From Desulfuromonadales bacterium (GTDB lineage Bacteria > Desulfobacterota > Desulfuromonadia > Geobacterales > Pseudopelobacteraceae), in assembly GCA_016650295.1 (NCBI GenBank), contig JAENWA010000036.1, positions 40,179-104,178 of the forward strand: 64,000 bases of DNA, read 5' to 3'. Below the pieces are notes generated by a model. That model was not told the origin of the DNA, made no database searches, and was given only the letters and a program-made list of their open reading frames with translations. Shown piece by piece: positions 59,604 to 64,000 of the stretch (positions within the stretch are counted from its first letter, which is position 1; each line of letters opens with the position of its first letter). Made by a program: the position numbers and the translations under genes.

Positions 59604-61601
59604 TCAATGTAATTCTGTAGTTTTCTTTTCCACGAGAACATCAGAATCCAGACACATCTTTACAACACGCGGATCAAAGTGAGTTCCTGCCAGCGACCGG
59701 AGGTGTTTGCGCACCTTTGCCACGGACCACGAGCTACGGTAGCGGCGGTCGGACCGCAGTGCATCCCAGACGTCAGCCACCGCAAAAATGCGCGCCACCA
59801 GGGGAATCTGTTCACCTTTCAAGCCAAGCGGGTAGCCGCTGCCGTCCCATTTTTCATGGTGGGCGTAGGGAATGTCGAGTGCCGAGCGCAAGTAACGGAT
59901 GGGAGAGAGCATCTCAAAGGCAAAAACAGTGTGTTTTTTCATCACAACCCATTCTTCCTTGGTCAGCGTGTCGTGTTTGAGCAAAATTCCATCCGGTATA
60001 GCCATCTTGCCGATGTCATGCAGCAGCGCGCCCCAGCGGACCTGCACCAGCTCCGCATCGCTCAGTCCAAACAGACGTGCCAACTTGACGGTCAAAACAG
60101 CAACCCGCTGCGCGTGCCCTTCTGTCTCGTCGTCGCGCAGTTCCAGTGCCCGCGACCAACCTTCGATGGTGGCGTCATACGCCTGGAAAAGTTCGGTGTT
60201 GGAGTGTTGCAGGTTATCGAACAGGGTGACATTATCGATGGCTATCGCGGCTTGGGAGGCCAGGGCCTTGAGGAAGTCGAGCCATTCTTCATCGCGTACG
60301 AGCCGGGTGCGATGAAAAACCTCCAGCACCCCCATAATCTGTCCTTTAGCTATCAACGGCACACCATGGTAGCTGACGAAATTCTCACCCGCCAGAAGTA
60401 TGCCGCGCAGATAGTTGTCATGCTCTTTTGCCAGATCAGGGATATGAACAATGCTGCGATCCTGTGCGGCACGCCCGGCATAGCCCTCGCCCAGGGGCTG
60501 GCGTGCATGTTCGATGGCTCTGGAGTGAAAACCGCGACCGGCGACGTATTCCAGCGTCCGTGCAGTGGGGTTGAACAACAGCACGTCGGCTGCGTCAACC
60601 CCCAATTGAACAAGGACATGGGTAAGGAGCGTTTTCAGGCTGAGATTCAGATCAAAACTGAAATTGATGGCACGATCGTTTTCAACCAGGGCGGCCAGAT
60701 GTTCAATATGCCTCCGATTCCTTTCCTCCGCACTCTTGATATCGCTGATGTCCGCGAATGTCACCACAACTTGACGCAACAGCTCTTCATCATCAAACTG
60801 GGGATAGGCATTCACCAACACCCACCTGTATTCTCCGTCACGGCCCAAGGCAAACCCCAGGACGAAATTCTTCAGAACATGCCCCGTGGCGATCACCTGC
60901 TTAACGGGAAACTCATTCACGGGCATCCGGGTGCCGTCCTCGCGTACAAAGCGCCAGACCGGGTCGCGGGCCTTCTTGCCCAACATCTGATCCGATGACA
61001 CTCCCAGTAATTGCGAGGCTTCGGGGTTACACAGTACAATCCGGGTGTCGGGGGCATAGACAACAACACCGACAGGCAGATTTTTTATCAACATCCAGTG
61101 ATCCTCAAGATTTTCGATCATCGACCAGTGAGCCTCTTCTTTCGCCCGTAAGGCTGCCTCGGCTCGCTTGCGGTCACTGATGTCACGGATGTTGCACTGG
61201 ATGACCTTTTCATCACCAACCAGATACACGTTACTAACAAATTCCACTTGGACCAGACGACCATCTTTGGTTTTGAGCGGCAGGTTTTCGTAGCGAATAA
61301 ATTTATTCTTCTTCAACGCCAGGAAGGAATTCCTGCTGGCCTCGATATCCTTGAACGCACCGACTTCCCAGAGTTTCTTTTCCACAAATTCTTCCCGCGA
61401 GTAGCCCAACATATCGATCAGAAACGGGTTGACGTCGCTGATCGCCCCCGTCTCGGCATTCAGAATCAAAATGCCGTCCTGGGCCGATTCAAAGAGGCGG
61501 CGGTAACGAATCTCCGAGTTTCTGAGTGATTGATCCACCCAGGTATGGTCGGAGACCGGTATCTTTATCGAACCTTTTGCAATTGTTGCAGTGTGTTTCA
61601 T
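59604..61601 (-). CDS. PAS-PAS-GAF-HD-GYP c-di-GMP phosphodiesterase
   Basis: 665 residues from ATG 61601 (AGGAGGT upstream). Two PAS domains (30-150 and 180-305), a GAF domain (325-475) and an HD-GYP domain (about 490-655) with HAQRVAVLTVKLARLFGLS, HDIGKMAIPDGIL and HHEKWDGSGYPLGLKGEQIPLVARIFAVADVWDALRSDR; all metal-ligand motifs and GYP are intact. It should degrade c-di-GMP in response to an intracellular signal. It is followed on the same strand by other c-di-GMP genes upstream. Confidence 0.92.
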   Translation of the reverse strand: MKHTATIAKGSIKIPVSDHTWVDQSLRNSEIRYRRLFESAQDGILILNAETGAISDVNPFLIDMLGYSREEFVEKKLWEVGAFKDIEASRNSFLALKKNKFIRYENLPLKTKDGRLVQVEFVSNVYLVGDEKVIQCNIRDISDRKRAEAALRAKEEAHWSMIENLEDHWMLIKNLPVGVVVYAPDTRIVLCNPEASQLLGVSSDQMLGKKARDPVWRFVREDGTRMPVNEFPVKQVIATGHVLKNFVLGFALGRDGEYRWVLVNAYPQFDDEELLRQVVVTFADISDIKSAEERNRRHIEHLAALVENDRAINFSFDLNLSLKTLLTHVLVQLGVDAADVLLFNPTARTLEYVAGRGFHSRAIEHARQPLGEGYAGRAAQDRSIVHIPDLAKEHDNYLRGILLAGENFVSYHGVPLIAKGQIMGVLEVFHRTRLVRDEEWLDFLKALASQAAIAIDNVTLFDNLQHSNTELFQAYDATIEGWSRALELRDDETEGHAQRVAVLTVKLARLFGLSDAELVQVRWGALLHDIGKMAIPDGILLKHDTLTKEEWVVMKKHTVFAFEMLSPIRYLRSALDIPYAHHEKWDGSGYPLGLKGEQIPLVARIFAVADVWDALRSDRRYRSSWSVAKVRKHLRSLAGTHFDPRVVKMCLDSDVLVEKKTTELH

Positions 61602-61675
61602 GCGTACCTCCTGGCTTTTAGACTGAAGGCTGAAGGCCGAAGGGAAAATCAAAAGGTGGGTTATACCTGGCCGTC

Positions 61676-61745
61676 TTCATCCCTCATCCCTCATCCCTCA
61701 ACCTTCAGCCTTCAACCTTCAACCTTCAACCTTCAGACTTCAGAC
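61676..61745. repeat. Heptamer tandem repeats (CATCCCT and CCTTCAA)
   Basis: Three CATCCCT units are followed by five CCTTCAR-type units. The same heptamers occur at 26101-26159, and GCTGAAGGCTGAAG at 25984 and 61623. The right part codes the last residues of the GGDEF protein (SLKSEG). Confidence 0.85.
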
Positions 61746-62697
61746 TGCAGTCTACCTCCGGCACATCAGTGCGCCCTGAAATTCGATAGGCATTCTTGCC
61801 CGCGTGCTTGGCCTCATACAAGGCTGCGTCCGCGCTCTTCATCAGCATCTCCGCGTCCTCGCCATGGTCGGGATAGATACTGACCCCTGCGCTGATGGTT
61901 ATGCTGACGGTGGTGCCCTCAATGTCATAGGGTTGCGACACCGTCTCGATTGCCCGTAATGCCGCCGTGGCCGCATAGTCGGCACCGCTGACGTGCCACA
62001 GTGCCAGTATGAATTCGTCACCGCCCAGGCGCGCCACGGTATCCTCTTCTCGCACTGTTGCCACTAATCGTTCTGCAACCATTTTCAGAAGTATGTCCCC
62101 GGCGCCGTGACCCAATGTGTCGTTGATCTGTTTGAAACCGTCCAGATCCAGATATACCACCGCCATGGCGCTCTTGTTCCTTCGTGCATGGACCAGGGCC
62201 ATCGACATTCTGTCGTCGAGGAGCCGTCTGTTCGCAAGACCGGTCAGGGGATCATTCAACGCCAGGGTTTCCAGCATCTTGCCGTAATTGCGGGCCGCTT
62301 CGTGCAGCAGGCGGACTTCCAGCATGTTGTGCACCCGCATCAACACCTCGGCCAGATCGAACGGTTTGCTGACAAAATCTTTAGCGCCGCTCTGCAGCGC
62401 CTGTAACTTATGAGCCGGCTGGGCGGTAACGGCCAACACCGGCAGATAGCCATCCGTTTCGAGTTCCTTCAGTCCTTCCATCACCTGGAAGCCATCCATG
62501 CCTGGCATCCGCAGATCGAGCAGGATCAGGTCGTAGTGGTTATCACGATGCAGTGCACAGACGGCATGCGGGTCCCTCGTCGACGAAATGCGTGTATACC
62601 CCACATTGGAAAGCATTTTCTCAAGCAGCAGCACATTGGCTTCCAGATCGTCCACGATCAGAATGGAGGCATTCAGAATATCGGTTTTACTTACCAT
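61726..62697 (-). CDS. Response regulator with GGDEF diguanylate cyclase
   Basis: 323 residues. Receiver domain (ILIVDDLEANVLLL, LILLDLRMPGMDGFQVM with phospho-Asp, AVTAQ, VSKPFD) followed by GGDEF domain (DPLTGLANRRLLDDRMSMAL, YLDLDGFKQINDTLGHGAGD, TVARLGGDEFILAL). The RxxD inhibitory site (REED) lies five residues before GGDEF. It should make c-di-GMP when phosphorylated. It overlaps the upstream kinase gene (TAATG), so that kinase is a likely partner. Confidence 0.93.
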   Translation of the reverse strand: MVSKTDILNASILIVDDLEANVLLLEKMLSNVGYTRISSTRDPHAVCALHRDNHYDLILLDLRMPGMDGFQVMEGLKELETDGYLPVLAVTAQPAHKLQALQSGAKDFVSKPFDLAEVLMRVHNMLEVRLLHEAARNYGKMLETLALNDPLTGLANRRLLDDRMSMALVHARRNKSAMAVVYLDLDGFKQINDTLGHGAGDILLKMVAERLVATVREEDTVARLGGDEFILALWHVSGADYAATAALRAIETVSQPYDIEGTTVSITISAGVSIYPDHGEDAEMLMKSADAALYEAKHAGKNAYRISGRTDVPEVDCSLKSEG

Positions 62698-64000
62698 TAC
62701 AGGACTCCCCGGTTCTTTTCGCCGTCTGATTCATTTTCCACACTCTCCAGCGCCATGTCCAGGGCCTCCATGAACTCATTGACCTTGATCGGCTTGGTCA
62801 GATAGCGAAAAAATCCCGCATCCAGACCCTTCCTGATATCGTGCGGCATGGCATTGGCGCTGATGGCAAGCACCGGGATGCGAGCCGTGGCCGGATCTTC
62901 ACGCAGGATTTTCAGCGCCTGGATACCGCTCATGCCTGGCAGATTGATGTCCATCAGGATCACCTCCGGCAGAAGGGTGCGCGCCATCTCGATGCCGAGC
63001 ATGGCATCCCCCGCACTCAACAGGCGCAGATCGGGGCGGCGCGCGATAAGATGCTCAACCAGCTGCATGTTTGCCTGATTGTCTTCGACATACAGCAGAG
63101 TGCGCGGCTCTGCACCATGCTGGAGATGCACATGCTGCGACGCACTCGCTGCATTCTGCCCGACAACGTTTTGCGGTTCATCCGCCAGGTTCAGTTCAAA
63201 CCAGAACATACTCCCCGTCCCGACACTGCTTTCCACGCCGATTTCACCGCCCATCGATTCGACCAGCCGCTTGCTCACTACCAGGCCGATGCCGGTGCCT
63301 TCCTCGGCGCCGGCCTCTTGTCCGAGACGGTTGAACGGCTGAAAAAGCTGTGTGAGTTTTTCGGGGGACAAGCCTTCACCGGTGTCATGAACACTGATGC
63401 GTATCCGATTTTCGGTGCACGCGCTGCCGGTTACTTCGACCGCTCCCTGCGGCCGGTTGTATTTAATCGCGTTGGAAAGCAGGTTGATCAAAACCTGTTT
63501 CACCCGGGTTCGATCTGCGTTAACAAAGTAAGGTTGTTCGAAGCGGGGGAAACTCATCCGGATGCCGCTTTTTTGCGCCTGTGGTTCGATCATGGCCCGG
63601 CATTCGAGCATAACGTCGGAAAGCGACATCGGTTCCAGTGTCAACGTCAACCTGCCCGACTCGATCAGCGCGAGATCGAGAATTTCGTTAATCAGCTCCA
63701 GCAGATACCATCCCGCCTTGAGAATCTGGTCGATACTGGCCTTTTGATCGGGCGTCGGCAGCGGCGCACCCGATTCCATTAATTGGGCGAAACCGAGGAT
63801 CGCATTGAGCGGAGAGCGCAACTCATGGCTCATGCTGGAAAGGAATTCGGATTTGGAGAGGTTGGCCTTTTCCGCCACCGACCTGGCGCTCTCCAGTTCG
63901 ATGTTCTTTTCCTGCAGCACCTGATCCAGGCGCTTGCGCTCGGTAACGTCGCGGGCTGCGGCGAATACCCCCTGCAGTTTCCTGTCCCGGTCGTAAAAGG
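62697..64000 (-). CDS. Hybrid histidine kinase, C-terminal part (cut by window edge)
   Basis: The frame is open to the right edge, beginning in the end of a PAS domain (FAAARDVTERKRLDQVL). It continues with HisKA (FLSSMSHELRSPLNAILGF, the phospho-His), HATPase (LINLLSNAIKYN, VHDTGEGLSPEKL, GTGIGLVVSKRLVESMGGEIGV) and a C-terminal receiver (LLYVEDNQANMQLVEH, VILMDINLPGMSGIQAL, LTKPIKVNEF). It is a hybrid sensor kinase whose input lies outside the window. It is coupled to the GGDEF regulator. Confidence 0.92.
   Translation of the reverse strand, partial: FYDRDRKLQGVFAAARDVTERKRLDQVLQEKNIELESARSVAEKANLSKSEFLSSMSHELRSPLNAILGFAQLMESGAPLPTPDQKASIDQILKAGWYLLELINEILDLALIESGRLTLTLEPMSLSDVMLECRAMIEPQAQKSGIRMSFPRFEQPYFVNADRTRVKQVLINLLSNAIKYNRPQGAVEVTGSACTENRIRISVHDTGEGLSPEKLTQLFQPFNRLGQEAGAEEGTGIGLVVSKRLVESMGGEIGVESSVGTGSMFWFELNLADEPQNVVGQNAASASQHVHLQHGAEPRTLLYVEDNQANMQLVEHLIARRPDLRLLSAGDAMLGIEMARTLLPEVILMDINLPGMSGIQALKILREDPATARIPVLAISANAMPHDIRKGLDAGFFRYLTKPIKVNEFMEALDMALESVENESDGEKNRGVL

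Noticed and set aside
61676..61745. Tandem repeats suggestive of a CRISPR array
   Set aside because: Units are 7 bases with no spacers, and no cas genes are present.

Overview
The window reads as chromosomal DNA of an anaerobic, respiring Gram-negative bacterium, most likely a Geobacter/Pelobacter-type member of the Desulfuromonadia. This is inferred from gene content: hybrid cluster protein, futalosine-route menaquinone genes (mqnE, mqnB), GTP cyclohydrolase FolE2, a Complex I membrane module, OmpA-type lipoprotein, HD-GYP and GGDEF signalling proteins, and dense PAS/kinase genes. No rRNA, tRNA or CRISPR array was seen. Most of the DNA is moderately GC-rich, with clearly AT-richer islands in the accessory genes.

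Layout. 0-4.2 kb: edge of an RHH/PIN toxin-antitoxin pair, a DUF362 ferredoxin-like protein, hcp with a CRP/FNR-type palindrome in its promoter, and an orphan FitA-like antitoxin. 4.2-15 kb: a defence island with a type III restriction-modification system (mod-res), a MazE/RelE-like pair, mqnE, and a second methyltransferase followed by a small PD-(D/E)XK nuclease. 15-27 kb: mostly house-keeping genes (CheR-like methyltransferase, DUF190-crcB, fabH, smr, OmpA lipoprotein, AcuC-like deacetylase, DEAD-box helicase, rlmN). 27-32.4 kb: a second accessory island holding a zeta-kinase remnant, an attC-like site, a BrnT/CopG-type pair, a HigBA pair, an Mrr nuclease lying between two 73-bp direct repeats, and an AbiE-like pair. 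32.4-41 kb: nuoN-M-L-K-J-I-H on the minus strand, interrupted by a zinc-ribbon gene, an ankyrin gene and several dispersed palindromic repeats, two of which have entered coding sequence. 41-46.7 kb: engB-acyP-folE2-mqnB, then yggS-maf-membrane protein and a GlcD-like FAD oxidase. 46.8-51.3 kb: a LysM/TPR protein, a large TPR/coiled-coil/CARD-like repeat exported protein, and amt behind a sigma-54 promoter. 51.4-59.5 kb: uvrC, VapBC, miaA, a MITE-like palindrome, DUF1456, ndk, an active/inactive M16 peptidase pair and a parvulin. 59.6-64 kb: c-di-GMP signalling genes (PAS-GAF-HD-GYP, REC-GGDEF) and a hybrid histidine kinase cut by the window edge.

The genes of greatest interest are the two restriction systems, whose methyltransferases both carry an AT-rich central target-recognition segment between GC-richer ends, and the 27-32 kb island, where an attC-like site sits exactly at the junction between a toxin-antitoxin cassette and a decapitated zeta-kinase gene. 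At least seven toxin-antitoxin modules or remnants are spread over the 64 kb.

All functional calls rest on reading translated sequences and motifs by eye. No database or folding program was run. Starts were chosen from visible ribosome binding sites and gene overlaps.
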